DNA of 14,428 bases from Marine Group III euryarchaeote CG-Epi4 (lineage in GTDB: Archaea > Thermoplasmatota > Poseidoniia > MGIII > CG-Epi1), in contig MIYX01000015.1 in NCBI GenBank assembly GCA_001875365.1, positions 1 through 14,428 on the forward strand, given 5' to 3'. Both the position numbers and the translations under genes were made by a program. The number at the start of each line of letters is the position of its first letter. The first letter of the stretch is position 1. The notes below the pieces were generated by a model. The model searched no databases. It saw only the letters and a program-made list of their open reading frames with translations, and had not been told where the DNA came from. This document shows, piece after piece, positions 1-7,993 of this stretch.

Positions 1-135
1 TACAACAGGTTCTGCCTCAATCGCTTCTACAACAGGTTCTGCCTCAATCGCTTCTACAACAGGTTCCGCCTCAATCGCTTCTACAACAGGTTCCGTCTCA
101 ATAGCTTCTAAAACAGATTCCGCCTCAACAGCTTC
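1..135 (-). repeat. Five tandem 27-base in-frame repeats (EAIEAEPVV), continuing off the left edge
   Basis: Units occupy 1-27, 28-54, 55-81, 82-108 and 109-135 with no spacers. The first two are identical, the third and fourth differ by a few bases, and the fifth is the most diverged. Each unit encodes nine residues, so copy-number change would keep the reading frame. Identity rises towards the window edge, which suggests recent expansion there. The array lies C-terminal to the second Tudor-like domain. Confidence 0.9.
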
Positions 136-1599
136 AGCCTCATCTGATAATGTTATAAATGTTGATAATAGAGTTCTTTCACTCCCGTCGTCAAAATTAA
201 TAATTAGTTTATAATTTTCCCCCTTTGGTTCAGCTTCCCTAACAAACCCTTTACCAAATATGTCGTGGAGAACCTCTGTTCCTGGCTGATATTTTCCGGA
301 GTGTTCATCGTATGTTTTGATTTTATCCTCTTCAATTTTTTCAACTGGAGGTTCGTATTTATTTTCATCCTTTTTTACATCAGGTTTATCTAATTTCGTA
401 AGGAAAGTTCCTAATATTCTCCTTTTACCCTCATCAAAATTTACTTCAATAGACCAGTGCTTTCCGGCTTTAGTTGTACTCAAAACATTACCATTTCCAT
501 AAACTCCATGAGAGACGTAATCTCCTTTCTTAAACGGCTCTGAATTTTCTTCAATGACATTCTCATTGATGTTAGTAGCTTGGGTTAGTTCGGTTTCAGA
601 TTGACTTTTTTGTGTAATGGCTACATCTAAATCTTCGCTAGCAGCTTTTAGTTCTTTAATTTCGTTACCGAGTTTTTCTTTGGCCTCATCTTTTTCTTCT
701 ACTTTTTCTTCTAAAGCCAATGCAGCTTGTTCTTCTTTCTCAACAGCTTCAGATAATTTATCTTCAGCTTCTTTCTTACTTTGAACAGTTTCCTCAAGAT
801 CACTTAGGGCCTCTTTAATTTCAACTTCAGGGGCTTCAGATTCTACCAGCTCAGAGATCTTATCAGATGCTTCAACAATAGCCTCTTCAGTATCAGTTTG
901 AACAATCGCAGCTTCGGCCACAATTTCAGCTGCATCTTCTTCATTCTTTATAGCTTCGGAATATTCCTCGACAGCCCCAACTTCGTTATCGGTTGCTTCT
1001 TCAACACTAACTATGGCTTCTTCTTCTTTTTCCATGGCTTCTTCGACAATTGTAGCAGCGATTTCTTTTGACTCAATTGCATCCTTTATAGTTTCAGCCT
1101 CAACAACCTCTTCTGCAATAGTTTCAGCTTCAACAGCTTCTTCAACAACAGTCTCTACATCCACATCTGCAATAGTTTCAGCTTCAACAACTTCCTCTAC
1201 AATAGTTTCAGCTTCATCAGCTTCTTCAACAACAGTCTCTACATCCACATCTGCAATAGTTTCAGCCTCAATTTCCATGTCATCAAAAGAATCTATATCC
1301 CAATCAGTACTGCTTTCAACAATATCGACTTCAGCTACCACAGGTTCAGCAGTTAAGATAGCTGGCTGTGAAGTTGTAAAAGCGGGCTCAGGTTGTTCTA
1401 GTTCAAATTCATCTTCTATTTCAACAACAGCAGGTAATGTACTAATTTCTTCTTCAAAATCACAAGACAAACAAAGGGTAGTAGTTTCATTTTGGTAGCT
1501 GAAGACAGCGTTACAATTTCGGCATATTTTTATTTTTTCATTGCCAAGATTGTCTAAGAAGTTTCTTACGTTTCCATATTTTCCAGGGGAATTAGACAT
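1..1599 (-). CDS. Zinc-ribbon, acidic-repeat, coiled-coil protein with two PcrA/UvrD-type Tudor-like domains (partial, C-terminus off window)
   Basis: The frame is open for 533 codons from ATG at 1599 to the window edge, so the stop codon is missing. Domains in order: a zinc ribbon (C26-x2-C29, C43-x2-C46); Glu/Ala/Val-rich acidic repeats (about 100-170); a Lys/Glu-rich predicted coiled coil (about 260-340); two small beta-barrel-like domains (about 355-401 and 436-483); then a nine-residue tandem repeat (EAIEAEPVV type). The two barrels share H-x2-[FY]-G-x-G followed by a [VI]-x-F-[DE]-[DE]-G-like strand and a hydrophobic end such as LLSTFITL. This resembles the Tudor-like C-terminus of PcrA/UvrD helicases, which contacts RNA polymerase. 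No helicase motif is present. A role in transcription or as a scaffold is inference only; the true function is unknown. A GGAG lies about 12 bases before the ATG, and a TATA-like element lies about 60 bases upstream. The frame is confident; the domain names are moderate. Confidence 0.85.
   Translation of the reverse strand, partial: MSNSPGKYGNVRNFLDNLGNEKIKICRNCNAVFSYQNETTTLCLSCDFEEEISTLPAVVEIEDEFELEQPEPAFTTSQPAILTAEPVVAEVDIVESSTDWDIDSFDDMEIEAETIADVDVETVVEEADEAETIVEEVVEAETIADVDVETVVEEAVEAETIAEEVVEAETIKDAIESKEIAATIVEEAMEKEEEAIVSVEEATDNEVGAVEEYSEAIKNEEDAAEIVAEAAIVQTDTEEAIVEASDKISELVESEAPEVEIKEALSDLEETVQSKKEAEDKLSEAVEKEEQAALALEEKVEEKDEAKEKLGNEIKELKAASEDLDVAITQKSQSETELTQATNINENVIEENSEPFKKGDYVSHGVYGNGNVLSTTKAGKHWSIEVNFDEGKRRILGTFLTKLDKPDVKKDENKYEPPVEKIEEDKIKTYDEHSGKYQPGTEVLHDIFGKGFVREAEPKGENYKLIINFDDGSERTLLSTFITLSDEAEAVEAESVLEAIETEPVVEAIEAEPVVEAIEAEPVVEAIEAEPVV
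1091..1258 (-). repeat. Two tandem 84-base repeats coding for 28-residue acidic units
   Basis: Copies at 1091-1174 and 1175-1258 are nearly identical. Each encodes 28 residues containing the ADVDVETVVEEA and EAETI segments. They sit in the acidic linker between the zinc ribbon and the coiled coil. Shorter relics of EAETI and EEA units flank them on both sides, so the linker seems to have grown by repeated in-frame duplication. Confidence 0.85.
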
Positions 1600-1656
1600 T
1601 TTTTATTTCATCTCCAAACAAATGAGTTAACACTATTTTTCATGAGTGATTCACAG

Positions 1657-1666
1657 TATATAAAAT
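1657..1666 (-). promoter_or_regulatory. TATA-like element for the zinc-ribbon/Tudor gene
   Basis: The minus strand reads attttatata here, about 60 bases before the ATG at 1599. Archaeal initiation usually lies about 25 bases downstream of the TATA box, which would give a leader of roughly 35 bases, consistent with the GGAG before the start codon. It suggests this gene can be transcribed separately from the epimerase gene 93 bases upstream. Judged by eye. Confidence 0.45.
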
Positions 1667-1692
1667 ATTACTACAATTAACGGATTTAAAAA

Positions 1693-2745
1693 CTAGTTTC
1701 TTTTTTCTAATTCTTGGATTATTTTTTCAGCAGATTTCCCATCGCCGTATAAGTCTGGATGTTCATTAGGCTTTTTCCATTCATTCACAATTTCTAGTAA
1801 GCAGTCTTTTCCAGGAGTGACTAAGGTGTTCCATCCCGCTTTGATAGTTTCTCTCCATTCAGTTTCAGTTCTAAGAGTGTAACACGGTTTTTTCCAGAGG
1901 TAAGCTTCCTTTTGAATTCCTCCTGAATCAGTCAAGATTCCTTTACTGTTTGATATTAATGATTGAAAATCTAAATAGCTTTGTGGTGGAATTAGGACCA
2001 TTTTATTATCTTCAAATTTAGTTCTTTCTAGAGCTAACCTTGTCCTTGGATGAACCGGAAATATAATTTTTTTATTAAGGCTCAAGATTTCCTTCATCAT
2101 CCAGTCTAGCATTTTAGGCTCATCTACGGATGCAGGCCTGTGAAGGGTTAATAAATAGTAATCATTTTTTTTGATGTTGTACCTTTCTAGAACTGCATCG
2201 GATATTTTTTCTTTGAAATGGAACAAAACATCAGCCATTAAGTCTCCAGTTCTTATGGCCTTATCTTTTAGCCCTTCGTTCATTAGATTAGTCATTCCGT
2301 TATCAGAAGGGACAAATAATAAATCTGATATGTGATCCGAAACAATACGATTTATTTCTTCAGGCATGTCTCTGTTAAATGACCGAAGGCCAGCTTCAAT
2401 ATGTGCTAACTTTATGTTCATTTTGGATGCAACTATAGAAGCAGCTATAGTTGATGTTGTATCCCCAAATACAACAACCCAATCAGGTTTATTCTTTTTC
2501 AAATCTTCTTCTAGCCCTAAGATTATTTTAGCAATCTGTTTTGTTTGGCTAGCAGATCCAATTTCTAAATTTTTATCAGGTTTTTTCAACCCTAATTCAT
2601 CAAAGAAAATATCCGACATATTCTTATCGTAATGCTGCCCGGTGTGAATATTTCGAACTTTATGATTTAACTCTTCGCATCTAGTAAAGAAAGGAGCCAA
2701 TTTGATAAATTGAGGTCTTGCCCCGACGACACACGTAATATTCAC
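1693..2745 (-). CDS. wecB: UDP-N-acetylglucosamine 2-epimerase (non-hydrolysing)
   Basis: It interconverts UDP-GlcNAc and UDP-ManNAc in the cytoplasm, supplying ManNAc-type sugars for surface glycans. Family motifs run in order: GARPQFIK (8-15), TGQHYD (35-40), GDTTST (94-99), HIEAGLRSFNRDMPEEINR (115-133), HRPASVD (202-208), DSGGIQKEA (273-281), RTETEWRET (292-300) and GDGKSAEKI (334-342). R10, D95, E117, E130 and H202 match the positions of the catalytic residues of E. coli WecB. The HRxENVD motif is altered to HRPASVD. The length of 350 is slightly short for the family but complete. The start is GTG; an in-frame TAG at 2758-2760 excludes anything further upstream, and no Shine-Dalgarno is seen. 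A glycosyltransferase gene lies 50 bases upstream on the same strand, so co-transcription in a glycan locus is likely. Confidence 0.95.
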   Translation of the reverse strand: MNITCVVGARPQFIKLAPFFTRCEELNHKVRNIHTGQHYDKNMSDIFFDELGLKKPDKNLEIGSASQTKQIAKIILGLEEDLKKNKPDWVVVFGDTTSTIAASIVASKMNIKLAHIEAGLRSFNRDMPEEINRIVSDHISDLLFVPSDNGMTNLMNEGLKDKAIRTGDLMADVLFHFKEKISDAVLERYNIKKNDYYLLTLHRPASVDEPKMLDWMMKEILSLNKKIIFPVHPRTRLALERTKFEDNKMVLIPPQSYLDFQSLISNSKGILTDSGGIQKEAYLWKKPCYTLRTETEWRETIKAGWNTLVTPGKDCLLEIVNEWKKPNEHPDLYGDGKSAEKIIQELEKRN

Positions 2746-2795
2746 AGACGCAGATGACTAAAGGGGTTCAAAACAGTTTAGGACATGAAAGATAT

Positions 2796-3971
2796 TTATG
2801 AGCTATAGATATAATGTAAGATTTTATCATATCTTTCCCATGAGTATTTAGAAGCACATTTTTTTGTAGTTTCTTTATACCTGTTCATTTTCTTCGTATC
2901 CTTCAAAAATTGTACAATGTGTTCTGCTAATGTTTCCGATTCTTCTGAATCAACTATTAATCCGCACTTGTTTTTCATAAGTATTTTTTTAATTTCTGGT
3001 AAATTACTTGATAAGACTGGTAAACCACAAGCTATGTACTCGAAAAGTTTATTTGGCAGTCCTATTTTATTATTGTAATGAGTAGGTTTATTCATTATAA
3101 TTCCTAAATTAGCTTGTGTTAGGTATGGGGCCATTTTATCGTAATCAATCCATCCTGTTGTAATTATGTTGTCTTTATGTTCATTTAAAAATTTTTCGAT
3201 TCCTTTGCTCCATCCCGTTTTTTCAATTTCTCCACCTAGTACAACAAATACCAAATTCGGAATTCTTTTAACAACAATGTTTAATGAAGATAGAATTAAT
3301 CCCATACCTCTTCCTCTTTTAATTCCACCTTGGTATAGTATAACTTCTTTATTTTTGTATAACTTACTAATTTCTTTGCTTTTTAGATTTGGATTGAATG
3401 ATTTGGAGGGCGGAAAGTTAGGTAAAATCATTGTTCTAATGTGCTTACGATATCTTTTTACTAAAGGAGGCGTTATGGTTATTACAGTATCAACATTTTT
3501 TATCCCTACTTTAATCAATAGAGTTACTATTTTCTTCAGAGTTTTATTTTCTCGAACTATTCCATTTTCATCAATTTTAGTACTAATTAATGACGGATAG
3601 TCTTCATGGCAATCCCAAATAATCTTACTTTTAGTAGCTTTTCTTAAGATTATTGTGTATAATAATGGATTAAATTCATGACAGTGTAAAATGTCATATT
3701 TTCGCTTTAATACTTGTGTGATAATTTTAAGTGCAGTTAATCCAGGTATTCTTTTCTTTTCAATACAGTGTATTTTAATTCCTTTCATTATCTTGGTAAT
3801 ACTTTTAGTATGTGGAGTAATTATTTCAACATTATATCCCATTCTTTTAAGAGAAACAGCTTCTTTCCACACTCTTTGATCCATAGGCTTCAGTAGTTCT
3901 CTATCACAAATTATGCCAACGCTAGCCACACTAACCCATAGACGCTCTTCTAAAGTCTGTTTGTTAATCAT
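2796..3971 (-). CDS. GT4-type glycosyltransferase
   Basis: A GT-B fold retaining glycosyltransferase of family 4 type, probably cytoplasmic or membrane-peripheral, that moves a nucleotide-activated sugar to a glycan or lipid acceptor. The N-terminal acceptor half has DQRVWKEA (31-38), HCHEF (96-100) and WDCHEDYPS (119-127). The C-terminal donor half has YQGGIKRGRG (213-222), a TTGWIDYDKM segment (271-280) and GLPNKLFEYIACGLPV (304-319). The first Glu of the classical E-x7-E donor motif is missing, as in the LPNK-x-FE subgroup. Length of 391 is normal. ATG at 3971 is used, but GTG at 3929 (V15) would also give a typical N-terminus. The gene looks more AT-rich than the isoprenoid genes, which fits a variable glycan locus. 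The acceptor sugar cannot be read from sequence. The divergent gene at 4027 encodes a relative with the same HEDY motif. Confidence 0.9.
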   Translation of the reverse strand: MINKQTLEERLWVSVASVGIICDRELLKPMDQRVWKEAVSLKRMGYNVEIITPHTKSITKIMKGIKIHCIEKKRIPGLTALKIITQVLKRKYDILHCHEFNPLLYTIILRKATKSKIIWDCHEDYPSLISTKIDENGIVRENKTLKKIVTLLIKVGIKNVDTVITITPPLVKRYRKHIRTMILPNFPPSKSFNPNLKSKEISKLYKNKEVILYQGGIKRGRGMGLILSSLNIVVKRIPNLVFVVLGGEIEKTGWSKGIEKFLNEHKDNIITTGWIDYDKMAPYLTQANLGIIMNKPTHYNNKIGLPNKLFEYIACGLPVLSSNLPEIKKILMKNKCGLIVDSEESETLAEHIVQFLKDTKKMNRYKETTKKCASKYSWERYDKILHYIYSS

Positions 3972-4012
3972 TTCATTTTTTTTCGTGGCAACAGAGCTAA
4001 AAGCCCACCTTG

Positions 4013-4025
4013 GTAATATACATTA
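4013..4025 (-). promoter_or_regulatory. Possible TATA element for the minus-strand glycosyltransferase operon
   Basis: The 55-base gap between the two divergent glycosyltransferase genes contains gtaatatacatta, which on the minus strand reads taatgtatattac. Initiation about 25 bases downstream would give a leader of about 20 bases before the ATG at 3971. No equally convincing element was found for the plus-strand gene. Weak, by-eye call. Confidence 0.3.
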
Positions 4026-4026
4026 T

Positions 4027-5187
4027 ATGAATGTCAGTATGGTGCTGGGAACTGATTATTTGCATCCCGTTTTAGATGGGCGTGTAGCTCGCGAAGCTGC
4101 TGCACTTAATGCCTCTGGGCACAAAGTTACAATAATTTGTTGGGCACGTTCAGTATCAGGTGAGTCTATTTCAGCTCCAAAAAATGAAATAGTAAATGGC
4201 ATTCACATACATCGCATATTTTCCCCAGTTTCAACACCTGAGGAACCATTGTTAAAGCGTATTTTTGAGCACCTTAAAGCAAAGCGTCTTCTTTCATCAG
4301 CTTTAGATTTAATTGAATCCGATATTATTCATTTTCATGATTTAGATACTGCAGTTATCTCATTTATGAGTAAATCATCTAAGCCTTTTATTTATGATGC
4401 TCATGAAGATTACGCAGGGATGATTTCACACATAAAATGGCCCTTACCAGCATTGGCAACATTATTGGAAAAAATATTAGTGAGGAAATCAGATGCAATT
4501 ATCACAGTTTCACCTTCAATTATGAAGCGTTTAGCTAGTTACAGACCAAAACGCAGGTTATTGATCCTTAATTCTCGTAGTAGTGATCAATTTTCTACAC
4601 AGATTTCATCCGCTGAATTTCGCACTGAATTAGGAATCCCTTCGTCAAAATTACTTCTTCTTTATATTGGAAGTTTAGGTCCAGGTCGTTCCATACTGGA
4701 AGCGATAGAGGCAGTTAATAAAAGTACAAATAATCATTTACTTTTGGGTGGACATGGAATGTGGTCTGCTAAAGTTGTAAAGCTAGTTAGAGATTCAGAG
4801 AATGTAACTTTTTTAGGTACAGTACCCTTTGAAGAATTATCTAAATATTTTCTAGTGGCGGACGTCATATTGGGTATGAGAGACCCTCAGGTTCCAGATC
4901 ATGCCATATCATTACCAAATAAATTTTTCGAGGCAGCAGCAGCAGAACGGCCGCTAGTAGCTTCGCATGGAACTTTTGTTGGAGAGTTAGTATCTAAACA
5001 CAAGATGGGAAAGCTAGCTGAGTACGGAAATGTAGGTAGCTTACTAAATGCATTAGATTCCTTGAGAGATAGCCAATTTAGAGATGCCTGTGGTAAGGCT
5101 GGATTGAAGTTATTGAAGGGAGAATTTGGCTGGAAATGGCAGGCTCGTAAACTTAATTTATTATATAATAATCTGGTGAAAACATGA
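4027..5187 (+). CDS. GT4-type glycosyltransferase, coupled to pantoate kinase
   Basis: A second GT-B, family 4 glycosyltransferase of 386 residues. Motifs: GRVAREAAAL (18-27), HFHDLDT (102-108), YDAHEDYAGM (123-132), YIGSLGPGRS (213-222), LGGHGMW (240-246), FLGTVPFEEL (262-271) and SLPNKFFEAAAAERP (295-309). It shares the HEDY and LPNK-x-FE signatures with the divergent gene at 2796-3971, so the two are distant paralogues. The frame is open upstream to 3913, but that extension would overlap the other gene's start and adds 38 residues unlike the family; ATG at 4027 places the first beta strand normally. ATG at 4039 is also possible. The TGA overlaps the next gene's ATG as ATGA, so translation is probably coupled. 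Substrate unknown. Confidence 0.9.
   Translation: MNVSMVLGTDYLHPVLDGRVAREAAALNASGHKVTIICWARSVSGESISAPKNEIVNGIHIHRIFSPVSTPEEPLLKRIFEHLKAKRLLSSALDLIESDIIHFHDLDTAVISFMSKSSKPFIYDAHEDYAGMISHIKWPLPALATLLEKILVRKSDAIITVSPSIMKRLASYRPKRRLLILNSRSSDQFSTQISSAEFRTELGIPSSKLLLLYIGSLGPGRSILEAIEAVNKSTNNHLLLGGHGMWSAKVVKLVRDSENVTFLGTVPFEELSKYFLVADVILGMRDPQVPDHAISLPNKFFEAAAAERPLVASHGTFVGELVSKHKMGKLAEYGNVGSLLNALDSLRDSQFRDACGKAGLKLLKGEFGWKWQARKLNLLYNNLVKT
5175..5179 (+). promoter_or_regulatory. Shine-Dalgarno GGTGA for pantoate kinase
   Basis: GGTGA lies inside the end of the glycosyltransferase gene, four bases before the ATG at 5184. With the ATGA stop/start overlap it supports that start and translational coupling. 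The spacing is short, so the call is moderate. Confidence 0.45.
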
Positions 5188-5999
5188 GTTTTGCACCAGG
5201 ACATTTAAGTTTGACATTTGCAATACACAAGCACCTAGATCCACTAAAGATGGGTTCCACAGGTTTAGGTATTGTTTTGCCTCAAGGTGTTTATTGTTCA
5301 ATAGTTGATGATAATAGAAAAAAAAAGAATAACGTAGTTATTGTTGAAAATAAGATAATAGAAGATCCTGTTGTTTCTAGAGCGATTGAATTGTTAGGCT
5401 ATGGTAACAAGAGTTTATCAGTTTATTTGAGAAGAGACTTACCTATTGGAGCTGGCTTTGGTATATCAGGAGCATCAGCTCTAGCAGCTTGTTTAGAGTT
5501 AGATAAAGATTTAGAAAAATGTACCTTAGCTGCGCATCAAGCTGAGATTGAATATAATACTGGCTTGGGAGATGTCGTGGCGATTTCTTCAGCGCTTGCT
5601 AACGGTAACTTTCCACTGATTGTAGAAAGAAGAACTCCTGGGGCTACCAGTGAAGTCAAAACACACAAGGTAGATTCGAAATTAATCATTTGCGTTTCAG
5701 GCCTAGGGAGAAACACATCTGAAATTATATCTAATCCAGAATGGTCCGAGATAATTAATGCAGTGTCATCCAATTTAAATATTGCTGATTACGATATCCG
5801 ATCGGTTTTAAAAGCAGGTCGAACTTTCACCGAAAAATCTGGATTAATTAATGAAAACTTAGCTGAAATTTTTGATTCTATACCTTTAGGAGCAGTTTCA
5901 ACAGTAGCTCATCTAGGTACTTCAGTTGTTGCAGTATCTGATAATATTACGGAGCTATCGGAATGCTTAGAAAAATATGGTAAGATATTAATTTACTAA
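5184..5999 (+). CDS. Pantoate kinase (archaeal CoA biosynthesis, GHMP kinase family)
   Basis: Archaea phosphorylate pantoate with ATP to 4-phosphopantoate, which phosphopantothenate synthetase then joins to beta-alanine; this replaces the bacterial pantothenate kinase order. The 271-residue protein starts with the family hallmark [10 protein letters not shown] (3-12), then [14 protein letters not shown] (19-32). The GHMP ATP loop is [16 protein letters not shown] (86-101), followed by [11 protein letters not shown] (123-133), whose Asp fits the GHMP catalytic region. The start overlaps the upstream glycosyltransferase stop as ATGA, so it is read from that transcript although the functions are unrelated. 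It converges with lonB: its TAA (5997-5999) shares bases with the TAG of lonB on the other strand. No phosphopantothenate synthetase gene is seen in the window. Confidence 0.9.
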   Translation: MSFAPGHLSLTFAIHKHLDPLKMGSTGLGIVLPQGVYCSIVDDNRKKKNNVVIVENKIIEDPVVSRAIELLGYGNKSLSVYLRRDLPIGAGFGISGASALAACLELDKDLEKCTLAAHQAEIEYNTGLGDVVAISSALANGNFPLIVERRTPGATSEVKTHKVDSKLIICVSGLGRNTSEIISNPEWSEIINAVSSNLNIADYDIRSVLKAGRTFTEKSGLINENLAEIFDSIPLGAVSTVAHLGTSVVAVSDNITELSECLEKYGKILIY

Positions 6000-7951
6000 A
6001 CTGAGGGTTTTTTTACTTTATTTGAAAATTGAGAACTGGGTATAAACTTAGTCAAGTTGTCAAGTAAACCTTCCTTACTAGGACTAGCTACAAGGATATT
6101 ATCTAAAACTTCTTTAAGTGTCGAAACAGGTACAACTTCAATAATATCTTTATATTTTGAATCTAAAAGAACATCTTGGGCATTCATAGAAGGAATAAGA
6201 ACTTTAGTAACGCCAGTCTCTGCAGCTGCTTCGATTTTTGCAGTTACTCCTCCAACAGGTAAAACTTGCCCCCTAACGCTTAGTGAACCAGTTAAAGCAA
6301 CAGTTTGATCGATTTCAGCATTTTCCAAAGCAGAAATTACGGCTGTTGCAATAGAGACTGAAGCGGAATCACCTTCAACGCCTTCATAGGCGCCAACAAA
6401 TTGGACGTGAATATCATGTTTTGAAATATCTTCTCCAGTATATTTCTTAATTAATGCTGAAACGTTTTCTACAGCTTCTTTAGCAATCTCTCCTAATTTT
6501 CCAGTTGCTATGACTCTGCCATGATTTTTGTATTGGGCTGGAGTGACTTCAGCTACAATAGGCATTAAAATTCCTGCCATTTCCGCCATACCTGAATTTG
6601 CGCCCATCACAGCTAAACCATTCACCATCCCAACTTCAGAACCTTTTATTGAATAGGTCTTGTAATCTTTTCTCCTTTCTACGTATCTATCGGCGATTTG
6701 TTGCTCCAATGGCTTTGCAATAGTTTTTGCAGTCATAACATGTTCAGCAGTCACCGTGTCTTCATTGAGCTCTCTTGAAACGTCACCAGCTACACGTACT
6801 AATCCTCCCAATTCTCTAAGTCTTAAACTGAGATGGTTTTGCCTGCCAGCTCTTCTTTGAGCTTCATGTATAACTTCACCAATTGCACCTTTTGAAAAAT
6901 GACCAATTTTTTCATCTTTAGCAACTTCCTGAGCGATAAATCGTACTAATTTTTCACGATTATCCTGTGAGTCTGGAATAGTAGAATTCATATATACTTC
7001 ATATCCATATCCTCTAATTCTACTTCTTAAAGCAGGATGCATTCCTTGTATTGCGTCCAAGTTTCCAGCTGCGATTAAAACAAAGTCACAAGGCACAGGT
7101 TCAGTTTTAGTCATGGCTCCAGCAGAGCGCTCGGACTGTCCGGATATTGAGAATTCCCCTTCTTGAATTGCTGTAAGAAGAGCTTGTTGTGATTCCATTC
7201 TCAGAAGATTTATCTCATCAATGTACAAGACTCCTCGATGGGCCTTGTGTATTGCACCAGCTTCAACTCTATCGTGAGCGGGAGTTTCTAGCCCTCCTGA
7301 TTGGAAAGGATCATGCCTTACATCTCCTAATAAAGCTCCAGCGTGTGCTCCTGTTGCATCTATAAATGCAGCTTTTGCATCATATTTATGCAGAACTAAA
7401 CCTTTTGGTACATTAGCAGTGTCATTTCTTTGATTAGTGTACCTCATAGCCATGAATATGAACGCAGCTGCGATTAAACTGTAAAAAATAATCATAGGAT
7501 TACTAAATCCTGTTGTTATAAACCAAAGTATACCAAAGCCTACTACCGTAAAAACTATCAACATTTGAGACTTTGCTTTTTTCTCCTTTTCTATCATTGC
7601 TTGAGCTTTCTGCACTTGGACTATTTCTTTACCTTTACCAGAGGGGACAACTCTTACTCGTGGTTCATTATTATCTTCTTGATTATGGTAAACTAGAACA
7701 TCTTGCAGTTCTTCTTTTGGAAGCAATTCAGACATTGACTTTGCAAGCATTGATTTCCCAGTCCCAGGGTCACCAATGAGCATAACGTGCCTTTTCTGTT
7801 CAGCTGCCTTTCGGACTATTTCTACACCCTGTTTTTGACCAATTACTTGATCAACAAGCATTTTAGGAACAGCTATGTCTTCAGTGGACTCTATATCCAA
7901 GTCTTTTACCCATTCTCTGGGGTCTTTCAGTACACTGTCTTTCTTAGGCAT
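5996..7951 (-). CDS. lonB: Archaeal membrane-anchored ATP-dependent protease LonB
   Basis: ATP-driven protease that degrades unfolded and regulatory proteins at the inner face of the cytoplasmic membrane. The 651 residues contain an AAA+ module with Walker A GDPGTGKS (60-67), an insertion with two membrane segments (about 130-148 and 152-170), Walker B VLYIDEI (241-247) and a sensor-like [18 protein letters not shown] (294-311). The C-terminal protease domain has the catalytic Ser in EGDSAS (S529) and the catalytic Lys in [10 protein letters not shown] (K572). The 43-residue Ser-Lys spacing equals that of Archaeoglobus LonB. The two-helix insertion and the absence of the large bacterial Lon N-domain define the archaeal type. 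All key residues are present. The ATG at 7951 lacks a Shine-Dalgarno but has a TATA-like element about 30 bases upstream, suggesting a leaderless or near-leaderless message separate from the DUF35 operon. It ends four bases inside pantoate kinase. Confidence 0.97.
   Translation of the reverse strand: MPKKDSVLKDPREWVKDLDIESTEDIAVPKMLVDQVIGQKQGVEIVRKAAEQKRHVMLIGDPGTGKSMLAKSMSELLPKEELQDVLVYHNQEDNNEPRVRVVPSGKGKEIVQVQKAQAMIEKEKKAKSQMLIVFTVVGFGILWFITTGFSNPMIIFYSLIAAAFIFMAMRYTNQRNDTANVPKGLVLHKYDAKAAFIDATGAHAGALLGDVRHDPFQSGGLETPAHDRVEAGAIHKAHRGVLYIDEINLLRMESQQALLTAIQEGEFSISGQSERSAGAMTKTEPVPCDFVLIAAGNLDAIQGMHPALRSRIRGYGYEVYMNSTIPDSQDNREKLVRFIAQEVAKDEKIGHFSKGAIGEVIHEAQRRAGRQNHLSLRLRELGGLVRVAGDVSRELNEDTVTAEHVMTAKTIAKPLEQQIADRYVERRKDYKTYSIKGSEVGMVNGLAVMGANSGMAEMAGILMPIVAEVTPAQYKNHGRVIATGKLGEIAKEAVENVSALIKKYTGEDISKHDIHVQFVGAYEGVEGDSASVSIATAVISALENAEIDQTVALTGSLSVRGQVLPVGGVTAKIEAAAETGVTKVLIPSMNAQDVLLDSKYKDIIEVVPVSTLKEVLDNILVASPSKEGLLDNLTKFIPSSQFSNKVKKPSV
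6008..6014 (+). terminator. T-run terminator candidate after pantoate kinase
   Basis: Seven consecutive T start eight bases after the pantoate kinase stop, with further T-rich sequence following. Euryarchaeal RNA polymerase can terminate at such tracts without a hairpin. The tract lies within the 3' end of lonB on the opposite strand, where it encodes Lys-Lys-Pro, so it may be coincidental. Confidence 0.35.
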
Positions 7952-7975
7952 TGAGAATAGTTACTCGTCACTACT

Positions 7976-7986
7976 AGATATATAAG
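7976..7986 (-). promoter_or_regulatory. TATA box for lonB
   Basis: The minus strand reads cttatatatct, centred about 30 bases before the lonB ATG at 7951, in a 42-base gap after the DUF35 stop. Usual archaeal spacing predicts initiation within a few bases of the ATG, matching the lack of a Shine-Dalgarno. This is the best TATA match in the window. Confidence 0.6.
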
Positions 7987-7993
7987 TTTCTAG

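Noticed and set aside
1..135. Short direct repeats as a CRISPR array
   Set aside because: Units are contiguous with no spacers, their length is a multiple of three, and they encode an in-frame peptide repeat.
1013..1498. 161-codon plus-strand ORF rich in Ser, Thr and Ala
   Set aside because: It is the antisense shadow of the acidic Glu/Ala/Val repeats of the minus-strand gene; the low-complexity composition removes stop codons. No domain is seen, and the minus frame has a zinc ribbon and Tudor-like domains.
1600..1692. Small RNA or tRNA in the largest gap
   Set aside because: The 93-base gap is AT-rich with a TATA-like element and no cloverleaf or stable hairpin visible.
2746..2795. Upstream extension of the epimerase
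   Set aside because: An in-frame TAG at 2758-2760 (minus strand) closes the frame, leaving the GTG at 2745 as the only sensible start.
3166..3600. 144-codon plus-strand ORF
   Set aside because: It lies fully antisense to the GT4 glycosyltransferase coding frame and shows no recognisable domain.
3913..4026. 38-residue N-terminal extension of the plus-strand glycosyltransferase, with a hydrophobic stretch resembling a signal
   Set aside because: It overlaps the start of the divergent gene and is absent from the family; the protein fold begins normally from ATG 4027.
7440..7565. Two membrane helices inside the AAA+ domain of Lon as a possible fusion or insertion
   Set aside because: This membrane-anchoring insertion between Walker A and B is the normal feature of archaeal LonB.
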